DNA of 64,000 bases, taken from Phycisphaerales bacterium (GTDB lineage: Bacteria > Planctomycetota > Phycisphaerae > Phycisphaerales > UBA1924). Shown here piece after piece: positions 51,987 through 60,493 of the stretch. A program made the translations under genes and the position numbers. The stretch covers positions 62,001 to 126,000 of the forward strand of contig CAJPFG010000002.1 of NCBI GenBank assembly GCA_905339235.1. Direction: 5' to 3'. The first letter of the stretch is position 1; each line of letters begins with the position of its first letter. The notes below the pieces were generated by a model. That model did no database searches. It saw only the letters and a program-made list of their open reading frames with translations, and was not told the DNA's origin.

Positions 51987-53144
51987 TTATCGCGTCGAAC
52001 TCCCCCCCGCGCCGGCCGCGGCCGCCCCGCCTCGCCTCATCCCCCGAAACCGCAGCACCAGCAATCCGCACTCAAACAGCGCCCACCCCGCCCCCGCCGG
52101 CAGCATCCACCACGCGCCGGGGTCCAGCCGGTCCGACAGTTTCGTCAGGACCTCCGCGGCATTTCCTTTGTAAAGCGCCTTTACGATTCCCAGCAGCGGA
52201 TGCGGACGCAGCAACACCCGCCCCGGCCCCTGAGTCAGGAATCGCACGCCCCGCGTGCCCTTCCGCGCGCCCTGCACCAGCATCTTTTCCGCGGCCAGCG
52301 CCGCCTCCGGCCCACGCCCGGCCGCCGCTTTGATCGCGTCGGCGCCCTCCTTGCCCGCGATATGCAACGCCGCCGCCCCGCCGGGGTGCCGCTCGACAAA
52401 GCGCGCGATCTTCGCGAGGTCCTCGGGGTCATCCGCGTGCTTGAGCAGCCTGGCCGCGCCGCCAGGAGACGCCTTGCCCGCGATCGCGCGAACATCCTCA
52501 AAGACCGGCTTGAGCCGATCGACATCCTGCCGCTTGATCGCCGTCACCAGGAAGTCGGCGAACCGCTCGCTCATCGCCCCCGCGCGGCGGGCCACCTTGA
52601 GAATCGAGGGCACCCAATCGACCTCCGGCGCCAGCGTCGTGACGATGCCCGCGATGCTCAGCACCAGGATTACCTCGTCGCTGTCGCCGTCGAGTACCTG
52701 TTTCGTGCCCTGGATCGCAAGGTCGCGCACATCGCCCACGATGAACAGATCCGCCCCCACCGCGCCGACCAGTCCCTCCAGCGAGTCTCCCGTGCCGGAG
52801 AGAGCCCCCAGCCCCACGTCCTTGGCGCGGCGAAGAAAACTGTCCTGCTCCTCGCGCGTCAAGTCCCGCTCGGCGACCAACTCCTCCCGGGCGGGCCCCT
52901 CCATGTCCGTGAGTCCGCTTTCCGCAATCACCATCGCTTCGCCGTATCGGCCTTCGAGGCGGAGCGCCCGAACCTCGGCCGCGTAGTCGAAGTCGGGCAT
53001 CATCGACATCGCCCGGCGCGCCAGCCGAGCCGACGTATCCGCCGCGAGCACCCACACCACAAAAACAGCCAGCGCCAGCCGCAGCAGGTTCCACCGCGAA
53101 CGCCACAGGAACGAGATCCCTCCCAGGGCCCCGCGAACGCTCAT
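51987..53144 (-). CDS. Membrane-anchored protein, hypothetical
   Basis: The 385-residue protein has an N-terminal transmembrane helix (about 18-36) and a C-terminal one (about 345-365). The long middle is helical and alanine/leucine-rich (RHPGGAAALHIAGKEGADAIKAAAGRGPEAALAAEKML), resembling HEAT-like repeats. No known domain. It starts inside the stop codon of the upstream gene (ATGA overlap, 53141-53144), so the two are coupled and probably work together. Confidence 0.6.
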   Translation of the reverse strand: MSVRGALGGISFLWRSRWNLLRLALAVFVVWVLAADTSARLARRAMSMMPDFDYAAEVRALRLEGRYGEAMVIAESGLTDMEGPAREELVAERDLTREEQDSFLRRAKDVGLGALSGTGDSLEGLVGAVGADLFIVGDVRDLAIQGTKQVLDGDSDEVILVLSIAGIVTTLAPEVDWVPSILKVARRAGAMSERFADFLVTAIKRQDVDRLKPVFEDVRAIAGKASPGGAARLLKHADDPEDLAKIARFVERHPGGAAALHIAGKEGADAIKAAAGRGPEAALAAEKMLVQGARKGTRGVRFLTQGPGRVLLRPHPLLGIVKALYKGNAAEVLTKLSDRLDPGAWWMLPAGAGWALFECGLLVLRFRGMRRGGAAAAGAGGSSTR

Positions 53145-53779
53145 GGCGCCCCCTCAAAGACCACGCGCACGGGCGTCTTCTCCCCAACGATCGACTTCAC
53201 CAGCGCCCGCACCTGCTCGCGTGTCACGCTCTCCACCCGCTTGGCATCCTCCGGGCGCAGCGTCAGGTCCCGCGCCGCGCTCGCCGCGTCCTTGCGGGCC
53301 TGCCCGAGGTAGTACTCCCCCGCGCGAGACCGCAGCCGCATCCAGCCGACGGCAACCTCCGACTTCTCCTGTTCGCTGAACACCTCGGTCGATACCCGCT
53401 CCGGCCGCGGCACCCGGATCACGTACCCACCCGCGAGCAGCGGCGAAAACCCCACCGCCTCGCCCTTCAACTTTGAGAGATCCGTTCCGTACGCGAGTCG
53501 CACCGGCACCTCGATCTTGGCCGCGACATCCCCGCGCCACGAAGAATCACCCCGCTGCAGCGAGACCGTCGTGTCGATTTCCACCGTCACCAGTTTCATG
53601 GTCCGCAGCGCCGACGTGACGTCGGCGAGCGGTCTCGGCGGCGGCTCGGCCGCGGCCTGGGCCGCCGCCCGGTCCAGAAACGCCCGTTCCTGCGCACGCA
53701 GCCACAACGCCAGCCCCCCGAATACGCCCAGGCAGGCGAAAACCAAAGCCATCAAAGATCGAGACGCGGCCGCGCGCAC
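53141..53779 (-). CDS. DUF4230-like membrane-anchored protein
   Basis: The 212-residue protein (from GTG 53779) has a short basic N-terminus and a transmembrane anchor (LMALVFACLGVFGGLALWLRA). An extracytoplasmic domain follows: LRTMKLVTVEIDTTVSLQRGDSSWRGDVAAKIEVPVRLAYGTDLSKL ... YVIRVPRPERVSTEVF, similar to DUF4230 proteins, whose role is not established. The start could also be ATG 53752. It overlaps the next gene by 4 nt and is divergent from the HAD phosphatase gene. Confidence 0.6.
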   Translation of the reverse strand: MRAAASRSLMALVFACLGVFGGLALWLRAQERAFLDRAAAQAAAEPPPRPLADVTSALRTMKLVTVEIDTTVSLQRGDSSWRGDVAAKIEVPVRLAYGTDLSKLKGEAVGFSPLLAGGYVIRVPRPERVSTEVFSEQEKSEVAVGWMRLRSRAGEYYLGQARKDAASAARDLTLRPEDAKRVESVTREQVRALVKSIVGEKTPVRVVFEGAP

Positions 53780-53824
53780 GCCCGTTCTATCGACCGGACC
53801 CCGCCCCGGGTGATAGTCTTGACC

Positions 53825-54682
53825 ATGACCCCCGCGGTGTTCCTGGATCGCGACGACACGCTCATCGAGTGCACCACCCTCCCCGCGCCCCCACCGCCCG
53901 CCAAGGCCGGGGACCTGGTTGACCCGCGGCTCGTTCGGCTGCTGCCCGGCGTCGCCGACGGCCTCGCGCGGCTTCACGCCGCGGGATTCCGGCTCGTGGT
54001 GGTCTCAAATCAGGGCGTCGTCGCCCGCGGCGGCGCGACCCTCGAACAGGTCGAGGCCGTCAACCAGCGGCTTCGCGAGGTAATCCTGACCGAGGCCGGC
54101 GTGGACCTTGCCGGCGTGTACTTCTGCCCGTTCCATCCCGCGGGAACGGTTCCGCGCTTCCACCGTGAGCACTCGTGGCGGAAGCCCGCGCCGGGGATGA
54201 TCCTCGCCGCGGCGTCGGAACTGGAGATCGACCTTTCCGCGTCCTGGCTGATAGGCGACGCCGCCAGGGACGTGGACGCCGGCACGGCCGCGGGCATCGC
54301 CCGCGAACGGTGCTTGCAGGTCGGCGAGGGCCGGGACGTCCCCGAGTTCGCCGCCGCGGCCGACGTGGTGTTGGCCGCGCACGACATCGGCGCCATCGTC
54401 GCGGAGGGCGGAGAGGTCGTGACGGTTCTGATGCACGCCGCGGATGCGGGGGCGCTCTGTGACGCCCGCGTGCGGTCCACGGTGATCGCCGCGGCCCGGG
54501 CGATCGGCGAGCGCGCGGGCCTGATCGTTCTCCACGCCGCAATCGAAGGCGACGCCCTCATCGTCACCCTCGGCGGCAGCCGTCTGACAGGCCTTGGCCT
54601 GCTCGCCGAAGTCCGCCGCGCGACGGAGCGGTGGCACCGGGGGCGGACGGGAAATGGGCTTTGGCGAGGCAATGATGAGTGA
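53825..54682 (+). CDS. HAD-family histidinol/heptose bisphosphate phosphatase-like protein
   Basis: The protein has HAD-IIIA motifs: VFLDRDDTLIE, VVVSNQGVVARG, a Cys/His cluster (CPFHPAGTVPRFHREHSWRKPAPGM) typical of GmhB-type phosphatases, and WLIGDAARDVDAG. With the heptosyltransferase downstream, a role in heptose (LPS core) precursor synthesis as D-glycero-D-manno-heptose 1,7-bisphosphate phosphatase is likely. At 285 residues it is about 90 longer than GmhB; the extra C-terminal domain (from about 195) has VVTVLMHAADAGALCDARV... and is not recognised. ATG 53825 starts the HAD motif region. Confidence 0.8.
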   Translation: MTPAVFLDRDDTLIECTTLPAPPPPAKAGDLVDPRLVRLLPGVADGLARLHAAGFRLVVVSNQGVVARGGATLEQVEAVNQRLREVILTEAGVDLAGVYFCPFHPAGTVPRFHREHSWRKPAPGMILAAASELEIDLSASWLIGDAARDVDAGTAAGIARERCLQVGEGRDVPEFAAAADVVLAAHDIGAIVAEGGEVVTVLMHAADAGALCDARVRSTVIAAARAIGERAGLIVLHAAIEGDALIVTLGGSRLTGLGLLAEVRRATERWHRGRTGNGLWRGNDE

Positions 54683-54806
54683 TGAAGGAGGAGTGATGAA
54701 TGATGAACGAGAAGCGAGTCACGGTGGATCTTCGAGCGCGTAGCAAGGCGTTGCGAGCGTTCGCACCGCCAAGCGACGGCGTGATGCAAAGTAACCCAGC
54801 GCCAAC

Positions 54807-55925
54807 TTGAGCACCACCCCATCAACCCGCCTGCTCATCGTCCTCCCCTCGTGGGTTGGTGATGTCTGCATGGCTACGCCGACGCTGCGGGCCGTTCGCG
54901 CGGGGTTTCCGGGGATCTTTGTTGGGGGGCTGTGCCGACCGGGGATTGATGAACTGCTTGCCGGCACGGACTTCTTCGACGAACTCCATGTCGAACGCGC
55001 TGCGGGCGTCATGGGCCCCAAGTTCATTGCCGCGAAGGTCCGGCCCCGTCGGTATGACACGGCCCTGCTCCTGACTAACTCCTTCTCCACTGCCCTTACA
55101 GTCCGCATCGCCGGCGTTCCGCGACGCGTCGGATATGACCGCGACGCCCGCGGCCTGCTCCTGACCGATCGGATGCCCGCCCCCAAGCGGCCCGATGGTT
55201 CGTGGGAGCCCGTCCCGGCGGTGCGGTACTACTGGGCCCTGGCGGAGCGGTTCATCCTGCCCGCGTCGCGCGTGGGTGGGGCCGCGTTCGGGCCGCTCGA
55301 ACTGGGTGTGACGCCCGCTCAGGATGGCGCCGCGAACCACGTGCTCGCGCGGGCGTTTCCGGGCATTGATCTCTCGCGCGGCCTGGCCATCCTCAACCCG
55401 GGAGGCAACAACCCGTCCAAACGCTGGCCGGCCGATCGCTTCGCCCGCCTCGCCGCCGGTCTCGTGCGCGCTTCGGGCTGGGCGGTGGCGGTCAACGGCT
55501 CGCCGAAGGAAGTGGAACTGACCCGGGACATCGTGACCGCGGCCCGAAGCGTCCTTGGCGCGGATGCGGCCCGCGTTGGTGATCTGGCCGCGAACGGCAT
55601 TACGCTGGGCAGCCTCAAGGGGATCGTGAAGCGGTCGGGATTGATGGTGACCAACGACACGGGCCCGCGCCACATCGCCGCGGCGTTCGGGGTACCCCTT
55701 GTCAGCCTTTTCGGCCCGACCGACCACCGGTGGACCACGATTCCGACGCGGCCGGAAGGCCCCGAGACGATTCTGCTTGCGGCCCCAAGCCTCCCCGAGA
55801 GCGAGGCCGCGAACGACCATCCTGATCGGTGCGCCATCGAGCGAGTTGAGTATGAGCGGGTGTGGGCGGCGGCGGAACCCCTGATCCGGGCGGGTATGGA
55901 GCCGTCGAAGACCCCTCACGGCTGA
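54807..55925 (+). CDS. waaF: Lipopolysaccharide heptosyltransferase (GT9 family)
   Basis: The 372-residue protein is a glycosyltransferase family 9 enzyme adding heptose to LPS core. Motifs: LLIVLPSWVGDVCMATPTLRAVR at the start, RRVGYDRDARGLLLT, LAILNPGGNNPSKRWPADRFARLA, and VTNDTGPRHIAAAFGVPLVSLFGPTDHRW, the conserved nucleotide-sugar site. It is close to heptosyltransferase II (WaaF); exact acceptor specificity cannot be seen. TTG at 54807 is used, because homology begins right after it. It pairs with the HAD phosphatase upstream. Confidence 0.88.
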   Translation: MSTTPSTRLLIVLPSWVGDVCMATPTLRAVRAGFPGIFVGGLCRPGIDELLAGTDFFDELHVERAAGVMGPKFIAAKVRPRRYDTALLLTNSFSTALTVRIAGVPRRVGYDRDARGLLLTDRMPAPKRPDGSWEPVPAVRYYWALAERFILPASRVGGAAFGPLELGVTPAQDGAANHVLARAFPGIDLSRGLAILNPGGNNPSKRWPADRFARLAAGLVRASGWAVAVNGSPKEVELTRDIVTAARSVLGADAARVGDLAANGITLGSLKGIVKRSGLMVTNDTGPRHIAAAFGVPLVSLFGPTDHRWTTIPTRPEGPETILLAAPSLPESEAANDHPDRCAIERVEYERVWAAAEPLIRAGMEPSKTPHG

Positions 55926-56011
55926 AACTTGGACCTTCGCGGGGCACCCACCTACCATCCGCACCCGAGGACGGAGACGCCCCGGGGGAACAACGTGAGA
56001 ACCGTAATGCC

Positions 56012-56086
56012 GGGGGCATAGCTCAGTTTTGGTAGAGCGCATCCATGGCATGGATGAGGTCAGGGGTTCGAGTCCCCTTGCCTCCA
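56012..56086 (+). tRNA. trnA: tRNA-Ala (anticodon GGC)
   Basis: Acceptor stem GGGGGCA pairs with TGCCTCC (one G-T), discriminator A. The anticodon loop ATGGCAT carries GGC, and the T-arm contains GGTTCGAGTCC. The 3' CCA is not encoded. A strong terminator follows at 56101-56130. Confidence 0.96.
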
Positions 56087-56100
56087 CTTCGGCGACAAAT

Positions 56101-56130
56101 GGCGACCCAATGGGTCGTCGTTTGTTTTTT
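56101..56130 (+). terminator. Intrinsic terminator of tRNA-Ala
   Basis: An 8-bp stem (56101-56108 with 56112-56119) with an AAT loop is followed by TTTGTTTTTT (56121-56130). It lies 15 bp after the tRNA end. Confidence 0.9.
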
Positions 56131-56187
56131 GGGCCCATGCAGGCTCGCCCGGGGATTCGTATACTCGCGCACCCCGGGAGACCCGCC

Positions 56188-56913
56188 ATGGCCATGCCCC
56201 CCAAGTACGCCGCGAGCCGCACCCGTGACATTGTTCAGTCCGGGGAGGACGTACGTGCTCGCGTTCGGGCCCTCACCCTTCAGACCCTTGACCAGGGGCT
56301 GGATCTGGATCAGATCAAGTCGGTGGTGACCGAGGTCATGGATGCGACGGCCGAGACGCTCAAGAAGGCGGTGCCGGAGAAGCAGTCGAGCGCCCTTCGC
56401 GGGGTGTTCGATGGGCTTTCTGATGCGCTCGACGAGGCCGCGAAGTCTGCCTCGCATGCGCTGAAGGATGCGCAGGCGAAGGGCGACGGGTTCAAGGACA
56501 AGACGCTGGTGAAGAGCGCCAAGGCCCTGAGGAGCGTCGAGGAGCAGTTCCTGAGCACGGTCAGCAGCACGACCGGGAAGTTCGCGACGACGATGCGGAG
56601 CGAAGTCCAATCGCTCGTGAGTGAAGCCCGGGGCGCCGGGCATCGCATTCGTCCGCACGTGCAGGAAGCGATGAAGTCCGCCGACGGGCGGCTGCTGGAA
56701 CTCATGAGTGAGGCCGCGACGGCGACGGCCACGGTCGCGAAGAAAGCCGCGGCCGCGACTCTCGGGGCGGCGAGCGGGCTGCTGCAGGGGATCTCCGACA
56801 AGGTGAGCGGGAAGAAGGCGCCGGCGTCGCCCAAGAAGGCCGCGAAAGCGAAGAAACCCGCGAAGAAGGCGGCGAAGAAGCCCGCGCCCAAGGCCAAGAA
56901 GAAGAAGCGCTGA
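56188..56913 (+). CDS. Histone-H1-like / DUF6781-like protein
   Basis: The 241-residue protein is helical in its first 200 residues (RVRALTLQTLDQGLDLDQIKSVVTEVMDATAETLKKAV...). It ends in a lysine/alanine/proline tail with repeated AKKPAKKA-like units, as in histone H1 tails. The helical part resembles DUF6781-type proteins, of unknown role; the tail could bind DNA. No signal peptide. GGGAGA before the ATG supports the start. Confidence 0.65.
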   Translation: MAMPPKYAASRTRDIVQSGEDVRARVRALTLQTLDQGLDLDQIKSVVTEVMDATAETLKKAVPEKQSSALRGVFDGLSDALDEAAKSASHALKDAQAKGDGFKDKTLVKSAKALRSVEEQFLSTVSSTTGKFATTMRSEVQSLVSEARGAGHRIRPHVQEAMKSADGRLLELMSEAATATATVAKKAAAATLGAASGLLQGISDKVSGKKAPASPKKAAKAKKPAKKAAKKPAPKAKKKKR

Positions 56914-56948
56914 GCCTGACGAACCCAGCCGGAGTTCCGGGACCAACA

Positions 56949-57634
56949 ATGACCGGCGTGCCGCCCGCGCAGGCCCACGATTCGGGCCGAGTTCTCGCCA
57001 GCACCGTCGAATCGATTCGCATCGAGCAGACGTACCACTCCAACGCGATCGAAGGCAGCACGCGCACGCTCCGCGAGACACAACGTGTGATCGAGGGCCA
57101 GTACTTTCCGGCGGGCAAGTCCCTTCGCGAGGTGTACGAGGCGCGCCACCACGACCGCGCCGTGCGGCTGATCGAGCGCGGGCCGCGGCTCGCCCCGCCG
57201 ATGCGCCGATCTCCGAGAAAGACCTGCTCGACGTTCACGCGACGGTGCTTGCGGACATCGATCCGACGAACGCGGGGCGTTATCGCGCGGATCGGGTGCG
57301 AATCGCCGGGTCTTGGCTCATTCCGCCGGGTCCGCATCGATTCGCGGAACTGATCCCCGCGGCCTTGGCATTGCCGAACGAAGCCGGGCGGCACCTGGTG
57401 GTGCAGGCCGCGGAACTGCACGACAACCCAGTCGCCGTCCATCCCTTCACCGACGGGAACGGGCGGACCGCGAGGCTGGTGATGAACAACGCCCTGCTGC
57501 GGTGCGGGTACCCGCACACGATAATGGAGGTCACCGGCCGCGCTGAGTGGACGCGGCCAACGAGGGAAACCGGCACGGTTTCGCGGGCTGGGAGCGCCGA
57601 GCGCTCGATCCGCCGTGAACTCGGCCAGAACTGA
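56949..57634 (+). pseudogene. Frameshifted Fic-family AMP-transferase gene
   Basis: Fic proteins transfer AMP or other groups to targets. The first frame (56949 onward) has the N-terminal motifs SNAIEGSTRTLRETQRVIEGQ and SLREVYEARHHDRAVRLIE. A second frame carries ISEKDLLDVHATVLADID (about 57209 on) and the catalytic motif HPFTDGNGRTARLV. The two are joined by a frame change of one base around 57180-57195. The C-terminal part after the motif is also short, ending in unusual sequence. The stop is 1 bp from the end of ubiB. Probably inactive, unless a sequencing error explains the frame change. Confidence 0.8.
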
Positions 57635-57635
57635 C

Positions 57636-59321
57636 TCACTCCCGGAACCGCCTGGTCGTGATCGCCATCAGAATCATCAGGCCTCCGGCGAGGATGAAGC
57701 CCGCGATTCCGAGGGCGGTGAGCCAATAGCCGACCGTCCCTCGCGCGGCGAGGACGAGGATCGAGGAGCCGACCACCATGGCGGCGATGATCAGGGCGAA
57801 GGAGATGTTCCGGCTCGCGTGCTCGATGGTGTGGGTGAGGCGGTGCAGCCCGCGGTGTTCGAGGTTCACTCCAAGGCGGTTGCGCTTCAACTGGCCCAGG
57901 AGGTATCGCACGTCGTTGGGCAGGTCTTCGAGGAGTTCGGCGTAGCGGATGACGCCGGACTGGACGCGCTTGCTCCAGGCCGCGGGTCCGTGCTTGCGTT
58001 TCACCAGGCTCTCGACGTAGGGGCGTGCGAAGCCGACCATGTCGAACTCGGGGTCGAACTGGGCGGCGACGCTTTCGATGGTGGTCATCGCCTTGATGAG
58101 CAGCACCAGGTCGCCCGGGCAGCGGAGCCCGTGGGCCCGAAGGCGTTCGAAGAACTCGCGGAGCAGGCGGCCCATGTCCAGCCGCTCCAGGGGCACTGAC
58201 TGGAAGTGCGAGACAAACTCGCGCACGTCGGCGCGGAAGGGTCGCTCTTCGAGTTTGCTGGGGTCGGCGTCGCTGAGGGCGCCGACGACGGCGATCACCC
58301 GCTCGATGTCACCGGTGACGACCCCGGCGATCAGATCGCCCAACTGGCTGGTGGTGCGTTCGTCGAGTTGGCCGGTCATGCCGCAGTCGATGAAGCAGAT
58401 CCGTCCGCCGGGGAGGGCGAACAGGTTTCCCGGGTGCGGGTCGGCGTGGAAGTAGCCCACCTCGAGGCACTGCCGGAAGATCGCCCGGGCGCCGTTCTCC
58501 ACCAGGGCCCGGCGCTCGTCCGGGGGCATTTTCTCGGGGTCCAGGCGCGAGAGGGGACGCCCCTCGATCAACTCGAGGGTCAGCACCTTGCGGGTGGACG
58601 CATCCCAGTACACGGCGGGGAACTTGATTCCCGGGTCATCGACGAACATGGCCCCCAGCCGCTCGGTGGCCGTGCCTTCCTGAGTCATGTCCATTTCGCG
58701 CCGGAGTTCCTTGGAGAACTCCCGCACCACCTCGGTCGGGCTGTAGCCGAGGTTTTTGAAGTGAGTCTCCGCCCACCCGGCGAGCGTCCGCATGATCTCC
58801 AGGTCGGCCTCGATCTGGTCGTGGATCCCCGGCCGCAACACCTTCAGCACCACGTGCGTTCCGTCGGAGAGCGTCGCCTTGTGGACCTGCGCCATCGAGC
58901 CCGCGGCCAGAGCGCGATGGTCCACCTTCTTGAACAGTTCCTTCAGGCGCCCGTCGGGGAACTCTTCTTCGAGGCGCTCGTGAATCCCCTCGTAGGGGAC
59001 CTGCGGGCAATCGTCCTGCAGTTTGCGGAACTCGTCGGCCATTTCCTGGGGGACGAGGTCGGGGCGCACGCTGAGAATCTGCCCGAGTTTGATGAACGTG
59101 GAGCCCAGTTCCTCCATCGCGCGCCGCAGCCGCTCCTCGCGCTTGAGGTGCTCGAACTCGGGGGCGTGCGCCCCCACGGTGCGGAGTCCCTTCTCGAGCA
59201 GCCGGTCGAGTTTCAGTTCCTGCACGGCGTCGCCGAAGCCGTACCGGACCAGGATCCGAACGATCTCGACGTACCGCTTGAGGTGCTTGATCGTCTCGGG
59301 GATGTTGAGGAGGCTTGTCAC
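57636..59321 (-). CDS. ubiB: ABC1/UbiB-family atypical kinase
   Basis: The 561-residue protein has UbiB motifs: the KxGQ-type segment FIKLGQILSVRPDLVPQEMADEF, the alanine-rich loop ALAAGSMAQVHKATL, the lysine VVLKVLRPG, the GYFHADPHPGNLF catalytic segment and FIDCGMTGQL. Two C-terminal transmembrane helices (about 502-522 and 528-548) anchor it. In other bacteria UbiB supports ubiquinone synthesis as an ATPase, and related proteins handle lipids; the role here is likely quinone- or lipid-related. The start is GTG at 59321. Confidence 0.9.
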   Translation of the reverse strand: MTSLLNIPETIKHLKRYVEIVRILVRYGFGDAVQELKLDRLLEKGLRTVGAHAPEFEHLKREERLRRAMEELGSTFIKLGQILSVRPDLVPQEMADEFRKLQDDCPQVPYEGIHERLEEEFPDGRLKELFKKVDHRALAAGSMAQVHKATLSDGTHVVLKVLRPGIHDQIEADLEIMRTLAGWAETHFKNLGYSPTEVVREFSKELRREMDMTQEGTATERLGAMFVDDPGIKFPAVYWDASTRKVLTLELIEGRPLSRLDPEKMPPDERRALVENGARAIFRQCLEVGYFHADPHPGNLFALPGGRICFIDCGMTGQLDERTTSQLGDLIAGVVTGDIERVIAVVGALSDADPSKLEERPFRADVREFVSHFQSVPLERLDMGRLLREFFERLRAHGLRCPGDLVLLIKAMTTIESVAAQFDPEFDMVGFARPYVESLVKRKHGPAAWSKRVQSGVIRYAELLEDLPNDVRYLLGQLKRNRLGVNLEHRGLHRLTHTIEHASRNISFALIIAAMVVGSSILVLAARGTVGYWLTALGIAGFILAGGLMILMAITTRRFRE

Positions 59322-59378
59322 CGCGGGAGTCTATGAACCCGGCCGGTCAACGGCCCTGGCGCATCCTTGCGACAACCC

Positions 59379-59616
59379 TCAAGAAGGAACCAGAACGCGG
59401 AGGCTCTTGAACCTGCGCAAGTCAGACTCATCCGGCACCAGGGCCTGGCAGGTCGCAAAGAAGTGCTGCGCCCCCCGAAGGTCGCGCCGATCCAGGGCGC
59501 CGGCGATAATCTCGGCCTGCACGACCGAGTCGAAGCCGGTTGATTGCTGTCAGAGCCTCCGGTCGCGCCTTGAGGAAATCGACCACGATCGAAGCATCGG
59601 GAAAGGCCTCATGCAT
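59379..59616 (-). pseudogene. VapC-like PIN-domain toxin remnant
   Basis: The N-terminal part MHEAFPDASIVVDFLKARPEALTAIN (ATG at 59616) is a PIN-domain start with the first catalytic aspartate. A frame change follows, after which SVVQAEIIAGALDRRDLRGAQHFFATCQALVPDESDL and then RRFKSLRVLVPS appear. The middle of the PIN domain, including later acidic residues, seems missing. Total length is about 80 residues against about 130 in the family. It overlaps the antitoxin-like gene end, as in vapBC operons. Confidence 0.7.
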
Positions 59617-59860
59617 CGCGTCGCCCACGGCTGCTTCGACGACGAAGTTGACGAGCGAACTCCGCCGAATCGGCGATGTCGGTCCGATGCTTCCAGGCCC
59701 CGAACTCCGCCGCGGGCTTGGACCGCTTTGACTTCGCCGGTCGGCGCTTGAGCGTCTTGGAAGCCCTCGCGCGCACAATCTCGACGATATCGCCGTTCCG
59801 CAGGATGCCGTTGGGCTCGGGAACGATGACGCCGTCTCGAAAAGCATCGCGCAGCGTCAT
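59609..59860 (-). CDS. VapB-like antitoxin, probably orphaned
   Basis: The 83-residue protein has a small N-terminal part (RDAFRDGVIVPEPNGILRNGDIVEIV), a basic middle, and the antitoxin-like C-terminus FGAWKHRTDIADSAEFARQLRRR, typical of toxin-binding tails. The toxin next to it is decayed, so this gene may now be orphaned or decaying too. The ATG at 59860 is the first in frame. Confidence 0.6.
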   Translation of the reverse strand: MTLRDAFRDGVIVPEPNGILRNGDIVEIVRARASKTLKRRPAKSKRSKPAAEFGAWKHRTDIADSAEFARQLRRRSSRGRRDA

Positions 59861-59906
59861 GCGGAACGCTTCGGCTTCGGTCGGAACCCCGAGGACCGCG
59901 CCCCTT

Positions 59907-60290
59907 CTACTGCTTCTGCAAGTCCTCGAACAACATCAACGCGTGCCCGTCGGGGTCGAAGAACGTCGCCAGTTTCACCATCCCGGGGTACTCGCGCGTC
60001 GCCCCGTCGAACTTCACCTTCTTCGCCTCCAGCATTGCCCGCGACTTGGCGATGTCCTTGACTCCGAACGTCGGGACCGGCCCGGCCCCCGTCCGCGGCT
60101 TCTCCACCTGCGAAAGCCCCACGTTCACTCGCGACCCCGCCTCCGTCGCCAGTTCCGCCCACCCGATCTCGTCCACCTGGTACAGCAGGTTGAAGCCCAG
60201 CACGTCGCGGTACCACGCGATGGAGCGTTTGAGGTCCGCCACGTCAAACGCGATGGTCAATCCGCCGTCGTAGTTCAGGGGTGAGGGCAT
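59907..60290 (-). CDS. Glyoxalase/VOC-family protein
   Basis: The 127-residue protein has the VOC fold: LTIAFDVADLKRSIAWYRDVLGFNLLYQVDEIGWAEL and a second half with VKDIAKSRAMLEAKKVKF and FFDPDGHALMLFED. Glyoxalase-fold enzymes bind metal and act on small molecules or resist antibiotics; substrate unknown. It is divergent from the HxlR-like regulator, sharing a control region with a consensus promoter and palindrome, so that regulator probably controls it. Confidence 0.85.
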   Translation of the reverse strand: MPSPLNYDGGLTIAFDVADLKRSIAWYRDVLGFNLLYQVDEIGWAELATEAGSRVNVGLSQVEKPRTGAGPVPTFGVKDIAKSRAMLEAKKVKFDGATREYPGMVKLATFFDPDGHALMLFEDLQKQ

Positions 60291-60329
60291 GTGGTGCTCC
60301 GGGGTTTGGGGTTCGGATCGTACTTCCGC

Positions 60330-60368
60330 TTGCGTCGTCGAATATAGTCGCTATACTTTGTGTGTCAA
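60330..60368. promoter_or_regulatory. Overlapping divergent promoters with palindromic operator
   Basis: Minus strand: TTGACA (60363-60368) and TATATT (60341-60346), 16-bp spacer, serving the VOC gene. Plus strand: TTGCGT (60330-60335) and TATACT (60352-60357), 16-bp spacer, serving the HxlR-like gene. The perfect palindrome TATAG-TCG-CTATA (60343-60355) covers both -10 boxes, so one bound dimer could block both directions. Confidence 0.75.
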
Positions 60369-60493
60369 GTTGAATTGTTCTGGGGCGGCGGAGCGCCTCA
60401 CCCCGGCCCCGCCGCGCCCGGTTTCCCGCCCCCGCCCCCGCCCCCGGGCCAACCGTTCGGATGCGCCCGGTCCGGGCTTCCTTCGGGATTTTC

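Noticed and set aside
50715-53312. Long plus-strand open frame over the holin-like gene, ispD and the membrane protein
   Set aside because: Antisense shadow of ispD and the genes after it; composition is arginine/histidine-rich.
54683-54806. Repetitive TGATGA-type stretch before the heptosyltransferase as a functional repeat
   Set aside because: Low-complexity sequence of short imperfect units with no symmetry or spacing suggesting a site; the gene starts at TTG 54807.
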